Of a stretch of 60,528 bases of DNA, positions 27,629 to 36,378 are shown piece after piece. This DNA is from Pseudomonadota bacterium (GTDB taxonomy: Bacteria > Pseudomonadota > Gammaproteobacteria > Burkholderiales > Rhodocyclaceae): positions 1-60,528 of the forward strand of contig JAGTRX010000002.1 of NCBI GenBank assembly GCA_018262285.1. Reading direction: 5' to 3'. A program made the translations under genes and the position numbers. Numbering within the stretch: position 1 is the stretch's first letter; each line of letters begins with the position of its first letter. The notes under the pieces were generated by a model, which saw nothing but the letters and a program-made list of their open reading frames with translations, was not told the DNA's origin and ran no database searches.

Positions 27629-29282
27629 GAGCGCGCCGGTCAAGGCGATCATTGACAGCTATCGCGACATGCCCAAGGGTTATCTGCTGTCGCGTCCGGG
27701 TGGTGAATTCCCGATGAACGACGAATGGCGCGAGCACTTTGCCGTGCTGCGTTCCGGGACGGCGCACTATCTTGTCGTTGCTTCCTCTGCCTTTGGTTCG
27801 GCGCAGATGTTCGAACTGCGCCGCCGCATGAACGCCGCCGGGCTGGAAAAAATACAGATTCTGAACACCTCGCAGGACGTGGTCGAGCTGATGTACGAGG
27901 AAGCCGGTGCCGGCAAGGCAACGCGCGACGGCGAGCGTACCGACGTTGAGTCGCTGGCGGCCGAAATCATCAGCGCCGCTGCCGCCCAGGGTGCTTCCGA
28001 CATCCATATCGAAACGCGCGACCACCGCGCCAATGTCTTTTTTCGCGTCAATGGCACGCGCCGCTTCTATCGCGACCTCACTGCCGGCAACGCCCATTCG
28101 CTCGGCGTCGTCCTCTATTCGGTACATGCCGATGCCGGTTCCAAGGAAGTGTCGTGGGACCCTAACCAGGTCATGGACGGCGCGCTGGAATGGGTGACCA
28201 GCGATGGCGCCACCTACCAGTTGCGCTTCTCCTCCGCCCCCATCTACCCGACCGGCGGTTTCCACATCGTCATCCGCCTGCTGGCGATGGAAGCCAAGGG
28301 CTTGAGTCTGGATGCGCTCGGCTATTCCAAGGAACAGCTCTCGATGCTCGACATCATGAGTTCCGGTTCCTCCGGCATGCTCATCCTGTGCGGCCCGACC
28401 AACTCCGGCAAAAGCACCACTTTGCAAGCCCTGATGGGGCGCATTTACGACCGGCGCGGCGACACCATCAAGATGATCTCGGTCGAAGACCCGGTCGAAT
28501 ACATCATCCCCGGTGCCTGCCAGATTTCGGTGGCGCGCAAACGCAAAACCCTGATCGACCACAATTCCGGCTCCGCCTTTACCACCTTCCTGCGCGGCAC
28601 ACTGCGGCAAGACCCCGATCTGGTCATGGTTGGCGAAATCCGCGACCACGATTCCGCCAGTGTCGTCAAAGACCTGGTGCTGGCGGGCCGCAAGCTGCTG
28701 GCCACCCTGCACACCTATTCGGCGCTGTGGTCTTACGTCCGCCTCAGGGAAATCGGCGTGCCATGGGAAGTGCTGACCATGCCCGGTTTTGTTGCCGGTA
28801 TCGTCTATCAGCGACTCGTGCCGCTGCTTTGTCAGGATTGCGCGGTGCCGCTGGTCGGTGGCGGTTCGGCGCGTATCCCGCGTGAAACGCTCTATCGCGT
28901 CCAGCAGGTTTCCGATCTGGCCACCGACAAGGTCAAGGTCAAAGGCGACGGCTGCCCGAAATGCGCCCATACCGGCTTGATCGGCCGCACGGTGTGTGCC
29001 GAATTTGTCCTGCCCGATCGCGTTTTGCTGCGCCACATGTCGGAAGGCAATTTCCTGGAAGCCGAACGCTACTGGCGCAAATCCGGCGTCGGTGCCATTG
29101 ACGGCGGTGTTACGGCGCTGGCACACGGCATTTACAAAATGCGCCAGGGCTTGGTCAGCCCGATGGATATTGAAGACCAGATCGGCCTCTTGACCTCCGA
29201 CATGGTGCTGGAAGACAGCATTATCTCCAACAGCGAAATCACCGTGCTCTCCGGTACCGGCAAGCTCTCGGGGTACAAGTAG
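27615..29282 (+). CDS. pilQ: Thin-pilus assembly ATPase PilQ (GspE/PilB-like)
   Basis: Secretion ATPase that powers pilin polymerisation. 555 residues: an N-terminal docking domain, then the ATPase core with Walker A G260PTNSGKST268, the Asp-box region TIKMISVEDPVEYIIPGA, Walker B DPDLVMVGEIRDHDSA, the His-box LLATLHTYSAL, and a C-terminal four-cysteine zinc site (LLCQDCAVPL plus DGCPKCAHTGLIGR). Start is GTG 27615 (GGAGG 9 bases upstream), giving MSEIESAPVK; it overlaps pilO by 14 bases and its stop overlaps pilR by 1 base. In R64 the assembly ATPase is PilQ. Confidence 0.88.
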   Translation: MSEIESAPVKAIIDSYRDMPKGYLLSRPGGEFPMNDEWREHFAVLRSGTAHYLVVASSAFGSAQMFELRRRMNAAGLEKIQILNTSQDVVELMYEEAGAGKATRDGERTDVESLAAEIISAAAAQGASDIHIETRDHRANVFFRVNGTRRFYRDLTAGNAHSLGVVLYSVHADAGSKEVSWDPNQVMDGALEWVTSDGATYQLRFSSAPIYPTGGFHIVIRLLAMEAKGLSLDALGYSKEQLSMLDIMSSGSSGMLILCGPTNSGKSTTLQALMGRIYDRRGDTIKMISVEDPVEYIIPGACQISVARKRKTLIDHNSGSAFTTFLRGTLRQDPDLVMVGEIRDHDSASVVKDLVLAGRKLLATLHTYSALWSYVRLREIGVPWEVLTMPGFVAGIVYQRLVPLLCQDCAVPLVGGGSARIPRETLYRVQQVSDLATDKVKVKGDGCPKCAHTGLIGRTVCAEFVLPDRVLLRHMSEGNFLEAERYWRKSGVGAIDGGVTALAHGIYKMRQGLVSPMDIEDQIGLLTSDMVLEDSIISNSEITVLSGTGKLSGYK

Positions 29283-30352
29283 TGGAAGCTCTCAAGGCCT
29301 TCCTTTTTCGCCTCCGCCTTGCCCTCGCCTGGGGACCATCGGCGCGGCGATCCTTTTACGATCTTGCCGCCAACTTCATTTCCGACGGCGTGCCGGTCTA
29401 TGAAGCCCTGCAGGAAATCGGCAAGCGCTGGGAAGATCAGGGCAACGCCAAGGCGGCAATCGCCAATAGCCTGCTGGCGGGGCTGCGCGGTCAGGGCGGC
29501 ACTGCCCTGCGATTTGGTCAGGCCATCCAGCAGTGGGTGCCGTCGATGGAAGCCATGGCCATTGATTCTGGCGAACAGGCCGGCGACATCGCCAACGGCC
29601 TGCGTATGGCCTCGCGCCTGACCGAAGTAGCGGCACGCATCCGCAGCACCGTCATTGGCGAAATGATGTACCCGACCTTTCTGCTCATCCTTTTCGGCGC
29701 TTTTCTCTACATGATCAGCACCGCCGTCATTCCGGTCTTTGACGAGATTCTGCCGCGTGATCGCTGGCCGCAAGGGCCGCGCATTCTCGGTACGCTGGCC
29801 GATCTTGCCCCCTGGCTCTACGGCGCCGGCTTTCTCTTCATCGTTGTCGTCATGGCCGCCTTCTCCTTCAGCAAGGGGCCATGGACGGGCGAAGCGCGCA
29901 GCTTTTTCGACCACTGGATGCCGCCCTGGAGCATCCACCGCCAGATTTCTGGCGCCATCCTGATGACCTGCTTTGCGGCGCTGACCAAAGCCGGCATTCC
30001 CTTTTCCGCCATTATCGCCAAGCTGGCCGTCACTGCCAGTGCCTGGGATTTGAGCCATCTCGACCTCATGCGCAGCAAGATGCGGCGCGGCATGCGTGAC
30101 GGCGACGCCATGGCCGGCCCCTTGTTCGACGAAGACGTGCGCTGGGAAATCGGCGTCTACGGCCGCCTCACCGGTTTTGCCGTAGCACTCGAATCGCTCT
30201 CAGAGCGTGTTGTCGATCGCGTCATCAACCGGATCAAGGTTTTTGCCGGTTTATTGCGCAATTTCATCATGCTGACCATCGCCGTCATGATCGTCTGGGT
30301 CTATGGCTCGTTTTTCGCGATCACAACGGCGGTCAAACGGGCAGTTTATTAA
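29282..30352 (+). CDS. pilR: Type IVb pilus inner-membrane platform protein PilR (GspF family)
   Basis: 356 residues of the GspF/PilC family, which anchors the assembly ATPase to the membrane. Two copies of the family domain with membrane helices (MYPTFLLILFGAFLYMISTAV, LYGAGFLFIVVVMAAFSF, FIMLTIAVMIVWVYGSFFAI, in short runs) and the typical ASRLTEVAARIRSTVIG motif. Start is GTG at 29282 inside the pilQ TAG. The pilin gene follows after 36 bases. Confidence 0.88.
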   Translation: MEALKAFLFRLRLALAWGPSARRSFYDLAANFISDGVPVYEALQEIGKRWEDQGNAKAAIANSLLAGLRGQGGTALRFGQAIQQWVPSMEAMAIDSGEQAGDIANGLRMASRLTEVAARIRSTVIGEMMYPTFLLILFGAFLYMISTAVIPVFDEILPRDRWPQGPRILGTLADLAPWLYGAGFLFIVVVMAAFSFSKGPWTGEARSFFDHWMPPWSIHRQISGAILMTCFAALTKAGIPFSAIIAKLAVTASAWDLSHLDLMRSKMRRGMRDGDAMAGPLFDEDVRWEIGVYGRLTGFAVALESLSERVVDRVINRIKVFAGLLRNFIMLTIAVMIVWVYGSFFAITTAVKRAVY

Positions 30353-30388
30353 CCCTCTGTTTTTCCACACCACAAAAGGAGTACTCAA

Positions 30389-30931
30389 ATGCAAGCAAGC
30401 ATCAAGAAACAAAATGGTATGACCCTCACCGAATCCCTGCTGGTTCTGGCAGTCGGCGCGCTGATTGCTGTGCTGGCCTATGGCGCTTATCGTATGGCGA
30501 CCAGCGACGTCAAGGTGCAGTCGCAGGTGCAAGGCATCACGCAATTGGTTGGCAAGATCAAGCAGGTTTTTGGAACTGGTGCCACGTACGGAACGGCAGA
30601 TATGGTCAAAAGCATCGTCGATGCCAAGATTGTCCCCGCAGACATCAAGATTGGTGGCACTGCAGCTGCCCCGACCCTAAGTAATGCCTGGGGCGGTGGT
30701 GTCACAATTGTCGGCGCTGGCGCTGCTTTCACGATTACTATCGTTGGCGTTCCGTCTGAAGGTTGCATTCAATTTCTTTCTGGCATTTCCAGCGCGGCTA
30801 ATTCGATGACAATGGGTGGAACGTCGGTAAAGGCGACAGGTGCTAACTTCGATCCTGCGGCTGCTGCGACACAATGCGCTGCAAGTACAGGTTCTGGTGC
30901 CACTTCGACGGCTGTTTTGACCGCCCAATAA
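30389..30931 (+). CDS. pilS: Major type IVb pilin PilS
   Basis: 180-residue prepilin. The prepilin peptidase site is G10|M11-TLTE15, so mature residue 1 is a (methylatable) Met, with Glu at position 5 and a 20-residue hydrophobic helix (SLLVLAVGALIAVLAYGAYR). The globular part carries NAWGGGVTIVGAG and a Cys pair (VPSEGCIQF and ATQCAAS) that closes the C-terminal disulfide loop as in type IVb pilins. A strong AAGGAG ribosome site precedes the ATG. Prepilin peptidase is not in the window and must be elsewhere. Confidence 0.9.
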   Translation: MQASIKKQNGMTLTESLLVLAVGALIAVLAYGAYRMATSDVKVQSQVQGITQLVGKIKQVFGTGATYGTADMVKSIVDAKIVPADIKIGGTAAAPTLSNAWGGGVTIVGAGAAFTITIVGVPSEGCIQFLSGISSAANSMTMGGTSVKATGANFDPAAAATQCAASTGSGATSTAVLTAQ

Positions 30932-30946
30932 TCAGGAACCAACACC

Positions 30947-31954
30947 ATGCCTGACCGCAAGATGACGCCTCCTGCCGATGTTAATGGGTTGTTCAACGGC
31001 CTGGATAAATCGAGCGTGTTTGGCAATATCAGCGACATACACCTGTGCGATGCGCGGCTGGGGGAATCCCTGATTTTCCCCGGTCCGCGCCGGGTGTCTG
31101 CCCACCTGATGCCGGAAATGGAATCCCTGTTGTCGCGCTGCCGCGCCTGCGGCAAGGGCGACTTCATGGTGAGCATGAACGGCGAATTTTTCCGTGTCCG
31201 CCACGAAACCCATACCGTGGATGGCACCTGGTACCGGCTGCGGCGTATGCCGCCCGAACCGCCCGAACTGGACAAACTTCCCAGCAAGTTGCCGGCACCG
31301 CTGGTGCGCTTGCTGATGTCGCCCCGCTTGAGTCACGGAGGGCTGGTGTATGTGGTCGGCGCGCCGGGGCAGGGCAAGACGACGACCGCTTCCGCCACCC
31401 TCGTCTCCCGCTTGAAGGAATACGGCGGCTTTGCGCTGACGGTGGAAGACCCGCCGGAAATGCCCTTGAACGGCTGGCACAACAACGGTTACTGCTCACA
31501 GACCTGGGTGGCCGGCGATGATTCGACCGACTGGGCGGAATCCTTCCGTGGCGTGCTCAGGAGCCAGCCGGTCGGCACGCACACCCTGCTTTACGTCGGC
31601 GAAGTACGCGATGCCGAATCGGCGCACGCCATGCTGCGCGCGGCGGCCAACGGTTTTCTGGTCATCGCCACCGGCTTTGGCACCGACATCACTTCCGGGC
31701 TGGAAGCGCTCATCCATCTGGCTGGCGCGCAAGCGAGCTGGCTGGCCTCGCTCTCCGGCCTGCTGCGTCTGGTCATCCACCAGCGCATCGTCAATGAGCA
31801 GATGGTGGCCACCTCGCTCGCCTCGCTCAATGCCAAAACTTCAGTGGCAGCCAAACTGCGCGCCGGTTCGCTCAGTCATTTGCTGTCCGATATCCAGTTC
31901 CAGGCCAATCAGGCCATGCTGGGCGTTGATGTGTTCGAGGAACAGGCGGGCTGA
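30947..31954 (+). CDS. Secretion-type ATPase with altered motifs (second pilus ATPase)
   Basis: 335 residues of the PilT/VirB11-like ATPase superfamily. An N-terminal small domain (ISDIHLCDARLGESLIF) is followed by Walker A G138APGQGKTT146, Walker B LLYVGEVRDAESAHAML and a zinc-less core. Unlike PilT, the His-box (usually TxHTxSA) is replaced by IATGFGTDITSGLEAL and Walker A has PGQ. The N-terminal domain is close to PilT size. It lies just after the pilin gene, so it may be a second motor or a regulatory ATPase. Name left open. Confidence 0.72.
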   Translation: MPDRKMTPPADVNGLFNGLDKSSVFGNISDIHLCDARLGESLIFPGPRRVSAHLMPEMESLLSRCRACGKGDFMVSMNGEFFRVRHETHTVDGTWYRLRRMPPEPPELDKLPSKLPAPLVRLLMSPRLSHGGLVYVVGAPGQGKTTTASATLVSRLKEYGGFALTVEDPPEMPLNGWHNNGYCSQTWVAGDDSTDWAESFRGVLRSQPVGTHTLLYVGEVRDAESAHAMLRAAANGFLVIATGFGTDITSGLEALIHLAGAQASWLASLSGLLRLVIHQRIVNEQMVATSLASLNAKTSVAAKLRAGSLSHLLSDIQFQANQAMLGVDVFEEQAG

Positions 31955-31956
31955 TC

Positions 31957-32496
31957 ATGTGGCTGCTGATGGTCATCGCCGGTTTTCTTTCCATTTTTGT
32001 GCTGACCAGTGTTTTCAGCGATTATTCAAATAAACAGATTGATAGCAGCGCCACGCAGATGGCTTCGGCGCCGACCTCGCCGACGCTGGGCAACTACAAC
32101 GCCTTTGCCTATGGCGCTGTGCTCTATATGCGCGATAGCGACAGCGTCCCGCTTGCCGGCATCCCCATTTACTGGTCGGCGATCAAGAGCGGGGTGGAGA
32201 GCAAGGGTTTTGCCTCGCCCTTCCTGCAGGCCGATATACCGGCCAACTGGAAGATCGTTCCCAATGGCCAGAAGTTGTTTTCTGACGGTGACCAGCGCGG
32301 ATTTTATTTGTGCGCCGATATGCCGGACGCAGCTGTTGCCGTGCTTGCACGCAAGGTGCCGCCCGAGTTGGCGCTCAAAATGAACAATCTTGAGAAAACC
32401 AGCGGTAGCGAAACGATGCAACTGGCCGTATTCGACAGCAAATTCGCAACGCCTGCGGAAGTAGATACTGGAGCGACGGAATGCCTGAAAAACTGA
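31957..32496 (+). CDS. PilM-like membrane-anchored pilus protein
   Basis: 179 residues: one N-terminal membrane helix (MWLLMVIAGFLSIFVLTSV) and a soluble domain facing the periplasm (YNAFAYGAVLYMRDSDS, AGIPIYWSAIKSGVESK, RGFYLCADMPDAAVAVLARKVPPE in short runs), ending CLKN. It resembles PilM of the R64 thin-pilus locus in length and layout. Two cysteines (YLCAD and ECLKN) are spaced about 55 residues apart. It starts 2 bases after the ATPase gene and overlaps pilV by 16 bases. Confidence 0.6.
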   Translation: MWLLMVIAGFLSIFVLTSVFSDYSNKQIDSSATQMASAPTSPTLGNYNAFAYGAVLYMRDSDSVPLAGIPIYWSAIKSGVESKGFASPFLQADIPANWKIVPNGQKLFSDGDQRGFYLCADMPDAAVAVLARKVPPELALKMNNLEKTSGSETMQLAVFDSKFATPAEVDTGATECLKN

Positions 32497-33146
32497 AAAC
32501 CCAGCGGGGCATGACCATTGTCGAGCTGATTCTGGCGCTCGGCGTGGCGCTGATGACCCTCATCCTTCTGGTCAATATGCACAAGAACGCCAGCGATGAC
32601 CTGAAAGCGAAGCGCAGCGCCGATTACCTGCTGACCTTCACGCAAGCGGCCAGCCGCTACGCTGCGGCCAATCGTGATGGACTGGTCAAGGCCATGCGCA
32701 ACGATTCTGCCAGCCAGACCGATTTTTGCACCAGCACGGTCAACCTCGCGCTTTCCGGCAAAACCAGTTATACCTGCGTGACCGATCTGGCCAGACTGAT
32801 CAGCAAGAACGCCCTGCCTGCCTCATTCGCCGGCAGCACGAATGCCTACGGTCAGACCTTGTCCGCCATCTTCAAACTTGCCAATCCGGCCAGTGGCAGT
32901 GAGCTTGCCAACGGCGACAATCAGGATGTCGAGATTCTGGTCGTGGCCAACAATGGTGTTCCGATCACGCAAACCAGTGAACTGGGTCTGGCGGTGGAAC
33001 TGCTCGGCGGTGTTGGCGGTTTTGTGCCACCAGCCGGAACGAGCGGACTATGCCCGGCCGGCAAGGAAGTATGCGGGCCGGGTTGGGCAAGCACCCTGGC
33101 GGATTTTGGCGCCTGTCGCAAGGGAGTGGATGCGGGATGCAACTGA
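32481..33146 (+). CDS. PilV-like type IVb minor pilin, short form
   Basis: 221 residues with the prepilin site G10|M11-TIVE15 and a hydrophobic helix (LILALGVALMTLILLVNM). The following helix (SADYLLTFTQAASRYAAANRDGLVKAM in short runs) and domain match the constant part of PilV, the tip protein of the R64 thin pilus, which is usually larger (about 360 residues) and ends in a shufflon segment. Here the protein stops after a Cys-rich tail (TSGLCPAGKEVCGPGW, FGACRKGVDAGCN). The ribosome site is GACGG 6 bases before the ATG. It overlaps the next gene by 10 bases. Confidence 0.72.
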   Translation: MPEKLKTQRGMTIVELILALGVALMTLILLVNMHKNASDDLKAKRSADYLLTFTQAASRYAAANRDGLVKAMRNDSASQTDFCTSTVNLALSGKTSYTCVTDLARLISKNALPASFAGSTNAYGQTLSAIFKLANPASGSELANGDNQDVEILVVANNGVPITQTSELGLAVELLGGVGGFVPPAGTSGLCPAGKEVCGPGWASTLADFGACRKGVDAGCN

Positions 33147-33730
33147 AACTTTTCCTCATGACTTTGATGGCTGCCCTGACGATGCAGGTGCAGGCACAAA
33201 CCCGCGTGTTACCCGGGAGCTCGGCAGGGTATGTTTATTCGCCGGGAACAAGCACGGCCTCATCGTTGAATAACGGCGAGTATGGCTGCTACAAGTTCAA
33301 GATGGATCCATCTCAGATTGCGTTGATGGGCTCGCATGGACTGTTTAATCTGCCGCCCTATATTGCCGGCGCCACGGGCGATGCAAAATATACGAATATG
33401 GAATTGCTGTCGTTGGGTGTGGTCTCGGGAACACCACCAAAATTTTCTGGAATCCTGCGTCTGGCCGGCTGTTACGTCAAAATTGCGACCGTAATCAGGC
33501 CGCACGAAAATTCCTGTTCGACGATTGATACGCACATTGCGCGCTGCGACAGCACATGGTCGGGCGAGCCCAATTATGGCAAAGGCCTCTCGGCCTGCGT
33601 GTATACCCATGCCTCGGGCGTACTGACCAAAATGTATTATGTGGAAGTTGTCGATCTGCCGGTGAGCGGGGTGGTCAAGTCAGGTAGTTGCGCACCGTCT
33701 TCGGGTATGTGGGATAACACCTCATATTGA
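33137..33730 (+). CDS. Secreted pilus-locus protein A, candidate tip protein
   Basis: 197 residues with a signal peptide (MQLKLFLMTLMAALTMQVQA) and no prepilin site. The mature N-terminus carries VLPGSSAGYVYSPG, shared with the next protein (VVMPGSSAAYIFSPA); a GEYGCYKFKMD motif follows, echoed there as EDGYGCYKVL. Six to seven cysteines suggest disulfides. No catalytic motif seen. It overlaps pilV by 10 bases and has a weak GGGAG ribosome site. Not recognised as a named family. Confidence 0.62.
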   Translation: MQLKLFLMTLMAALTMQVQAQTRVLPGSSAGYVYSPGTSTASSLNNGEYGCYKFKMDPSQIALMGSHGLFNLPPYIAGATGDAKYTNMELLSLGVVSGTPPKFSGILRLAGCYVKIATVIRPHENSCSTIDTHIARCDSTWSGEPNYGKGLSACVYTHASGVLTKMYYVEVVDLPVSGVVKSGSCAPSSGMWDNTSY

Positions 33731-33820
33731 AGCGGGACGGGATCAAGTGATAATGCATCGCCACAGTTGTTGGCTGAAACTGAAAACCTCAAGAAGGAAA
33801 GCGGTTCTAAGGGTAAAACG

Positions 33821-34867
33821 ATGAAAAACCAAGCCATCCCGTATGTTCTGGTCTTGCTGTTGGGCGCCTCGCCTGCAGTCGCTCTGGCAAAAACCGTGGT
33901 CATGCCCGGCAGTTCGGCGGCCTATATTTTCAGCCCCGCAGCCAAGGGTTCAGGTGGTGCCATTGCGCCGGATACGGATGCACCCGTGTTGACCCTGCAA
34001 GACCCGGCCAACATCGCCGGAGTCAGCGCCAATATCAATGCCGCCATTAATGAGGCTGGCAAGGTGTATTTCGTCGTTCAACTCAAGAGCGTGGCTACTG
34101 CCCCGACATTGGCGCAGGTCGTGGCGGGTAAGAACAGCGGTGGAACGGCAGCGTTGTCTGCCGGCAGCAATTTGAGCATGACCAAAGATACACAAGCCAT
34201 CTTCAACATGACCGGACTGACGGAACTGACCGAATACAAGGTCTATTTCGTCGCCTGCGACAATGTCGCACCCACCGCAAATTGCACGGCCACACCATCT
34301 TCCAAGGAATTCAAGACGCTGGACGCGACGCCGCCGACGACAAGCGAGGTTGCGGTGACGAGTACTTTGGCAACTGGTGCCAGTTTTACCGCCAAAATTA
34401 CAGAGGATGGCTATGGCTGCTATAAGGTATTAGCTTCGGCAACCCCGCCGACTGTGGATGATGCTTTCAAGTCGTCATGTACCGGCCAAACGATGACGGC
34501 CAACACAATTAAAACCTTTGGCAGCATTGGCGGGCTGACGGCTGGTACAACCTATTACATCTATTTTCTCGCGCGCGATAACGCTGCGCCAAACAACAAT
34601 TGGCAAACTGGATTCCAACAAGTGAAGAGCTTTGCTGCGACAGATGTTTGTTCTAGTCAGGCGGTGGATGTTACAAAAGATACTTGCTGCTATGCCAAAA
34701 ATAGCGACCATGCCACTTACGGGCGTGCATCTTTAATATTTGGAACTTATTCAACCACCGGATCGGGAACCTCTTTGGGCACGTTAGGAACTACCATGAC
34801 CTATTTGAAGAAAACCAATTTGTATTCCCAGACCAACTGGTGGGATAAGGTTACGACTTGTCCCTAA
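33821..34867 (+). CDS. Secreted pilus-locus protein B with tandem Fn3-like repeats, candidate tip protein
   Basis: 348 residues with a signal peptide (YVLVLLLGASPAVALA) and AAGGG 7 bases before the ATG. After the shared VVMPGSSAAYIFSPA motif come two tandem beta repeats of about 90-100 residues; each starts with DT/DATPP or TDAPVLT-like entry strands and ends with LTxLTxYKVYFVACDN or LTAGTTYYIYFLARDN. This is the layout of fibronectin-III-like modules. A distinct C-terminal region (about 290-348) contains several Cys (CSSQAVDVTKDTCCYAK, VTTCP). Likely an exported binding protein; partner unknown. A 90-base gap separates it from protein A. Confidence 0.65.
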   Translation: MKNQAIPYVLVLLLGASPAVALAKTVVMPGSSAAYIFSPAAKGSGGAIAPDTDAPVLTLQDPANIAGVSANINAAINEAGKVYFVVQLKSVATAPTLAQVVAGKNSGGTAALSAGSNLSMTKDTQAIFNMTGLTELTEYKVYFVACDNVAPTANCTATPSSKEFKTLDATPPTTSEVAVTSTLATGASFTAKITEDGYGCYKVLASATPPTVDDAFKSSCTGQTMTANTIKTFGSIGGLTAGTTYYIYFLARDNAAPNNNWQTGFQQVKSFAATDVCSSQAVDVTKDTCCYAKNSDHATYGRASLIFGTYSTTGSGTSLGTLGTTMTYLKKTNLYSQTNWWDKVTTCP

Positions 34868-34893
34868 GAAAATAGGAGTCAGACCATTATTTT

Positions 34894-36378
34894 ATGGTTC
34901 TGATAACGAGATCGACAAAGAGCAATGAAAACTGTGAGATCGCCTTGGTAAATTGTGCGAACCCTGCTTCGTCGGATAACACCCCGCACCCTGAATTCCT
35001 TAACCATCTGTTCGATGGCGTGATTCTTGTGCGCGGCGGGCGCGTGGCCTGGGTGAATGAGGCGGCAAAATCCCTCCTTGGTGTTACCGACAACATTGAT
35101 GGGGCTGCGCTGCGCCTCTTGTCGCCTGAAGCGGACGAGGTCTTTTCGTCGCGCGAGCAGGGGCGTTACCACTTCTGGCGCCAGCGCCTCGATCCGGCCA
35201 CCAATATCTCGCGGCGTGATGTCTTTATTGCCGATACGCGCTGGATCAATGAGAGCAATGGCCAGTTGGATGGCAAACTGATCTTTCGCGATGCGACGGA
35301 TGTGGTCATCCTGGAAAAGAAGCTGATCAACACCTCATACAAGGATGATCGCAGCGGCTTGCTGACAGCAGTCGGCTTTGCCGAACTGGCGGGGACGCGC
35401 TTTTCACGTCGGCGCAAAGAGGATGGCCTGACGGTGATGATTGCCATGTCGGTTCCAGAGCTGGCGAATTACGAAATGCAACCGGCTGTTCAGGCCGGAA
35501 TTCTGAAGGATATTGCCATCCGCATCCGCGAGAGCTTGCGCGGTAACGATCTGGCGGCGTATCTGGGTAACAACCGGTTTTCTGTTTTGCTCAACAATAT
35601 TCCCCGTCTGGATCAGGCGCTGGGCGTGGCCAAACGTATTGGCGCGCTGGTTTCGGCACCTTTCGAGTGCAAGGGCGAGACGGTGCGTTTGCAGGCCATG
35701 ATCGGTCTGGCCATCCTGGGGGCGGACGGCGATTCGACCGATCCGCTGATGCAGGCGGCGCAACGCGCCAGCGACGAGGGCAGGCCGGCAAACGGCAAAT
35801 CCTACGCCATCACCTTTGCCAACAAGGAAATTCAGAAGACAGCGGAGGAGGAAGCGGCGCGGGCGGCGAAAATTTTGCAGGAAATCCTGCAGGGAAAGAC
35901 CGGCTTCGAGGTTTCCTATTTCCGCAACGCGGAAGGGCGGGCTTGTCTCATTCGGCCATGCCTGCCGGACTTCAGCGAGGAGGATGTCTGGGAAGCTTAC
36001 GATCAGGAGGGTATGGCGGCCGATCTGGTGCGTTCGGCCATCGATCGTTCGGCTTCGATCGAATGCGACTTTTTTGTCATCAGTTATCCGGCCAAATTCA
36101 GAAAAATCGGCAATAATGCGATGGCGTTATTGGCGGCCGAGCGTAATATGCCAATTTCCCGGTTTTATAGCTGCCATCAGTCGCTGCCGGTGGCGGCGGC
36201 GCCCGGTCACTCGGTAGGTTTGGCGGCGGCCTGGGATGGTGGTATTTCGCTGTCGCAACTCAAGAGTTTTGGTGTTGATCTGGTGTTGGTGCCGGCGGCG
36301 AGCGACAATCCGATTCTGGGCGCCGAGGTGGCGGTGGCCAGGCAGTTTTTCAAGGTTTTCAGCGGGGAGGCAAATTGA
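34894..36378 (+). CDS. PAS protein with degenerate GGDEF domain, inside pilus operon
   Basis: 494 residues: a PAS domain (about 30-140, FDGVILVRGGRVAWVNEAAKSLLG, LIFRDATDVVILEKK), a GGDEF-like domain (about 150-310) with G225NNRF in place of GGDEF, and a C-terminal region of unknown fold (about 330-494) in which GVDLVLVPAASDNPILGAEVAVARQFFKVF could be a remnant of an EAL-type or other alpha/beta domain. Catalytic loss is certain for diguanylate cyclase activity. It may bind c-di-GMP or act as scaffold. The ATG at 34894 lacks a well-spaced ribosome site (AGGAG is 15 bases upstream); TTG at 34945 is an alternative. Confidence 0.75.
   Translation: MVLITRSTKSNENCEIALVNCANPASSDNTPHPEFLNHLFDGVILVRGGRVAWVNEAAKSLLGVTDNIDGAALRLLSPEADEVFSSREQGRYHFWRQRLDPATNISRRDVFIADTRWINESNGQLDGKLIFRDATDVVILEKKLINTSYKDDRSGLLTAVGFAELAGTRFSRRRKEDGLTVMIAMSVPELANYEMQPAVQAGILKDIAIRIRESLRGNDLAAYLGNNRFSVLLNNIPRLDQALGVAKRIGALVSAPFECKGETVRLQAMIGLAILGADGDSTDPLMQAAQRASDEGRPANGKSYAITFANKEIQKTAEEEAARAAKILQEILQGKTGFEVSYFRNAEGRACLIRPCLPDFSEEDVWEAYDQEGMAADLVRSAIDRSASIECDFFVISYPAKFRKIGNNAMALLAAERNMPISRFYSCHQSLPVAAAPGHSVGLAAAWDGGISLSQLKSFGVDLVLVPAASDNPILGAEVAVARQFFKVFSGEAN

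Noticed and set aside
27561-29126. Long minus-strand open frame (521 codons) opposite pilQ
   Set aside because: The plus strand carries Walker A, Walker B and the zinc site; the minus frame has low-complexity Gly/Asp/His content typical of shadows.
32481-34867. Shufflon inverted repeats or recombinase near pilV
   Set aside because: No repeated inverted 19-base sites and no integrase gene are visible.
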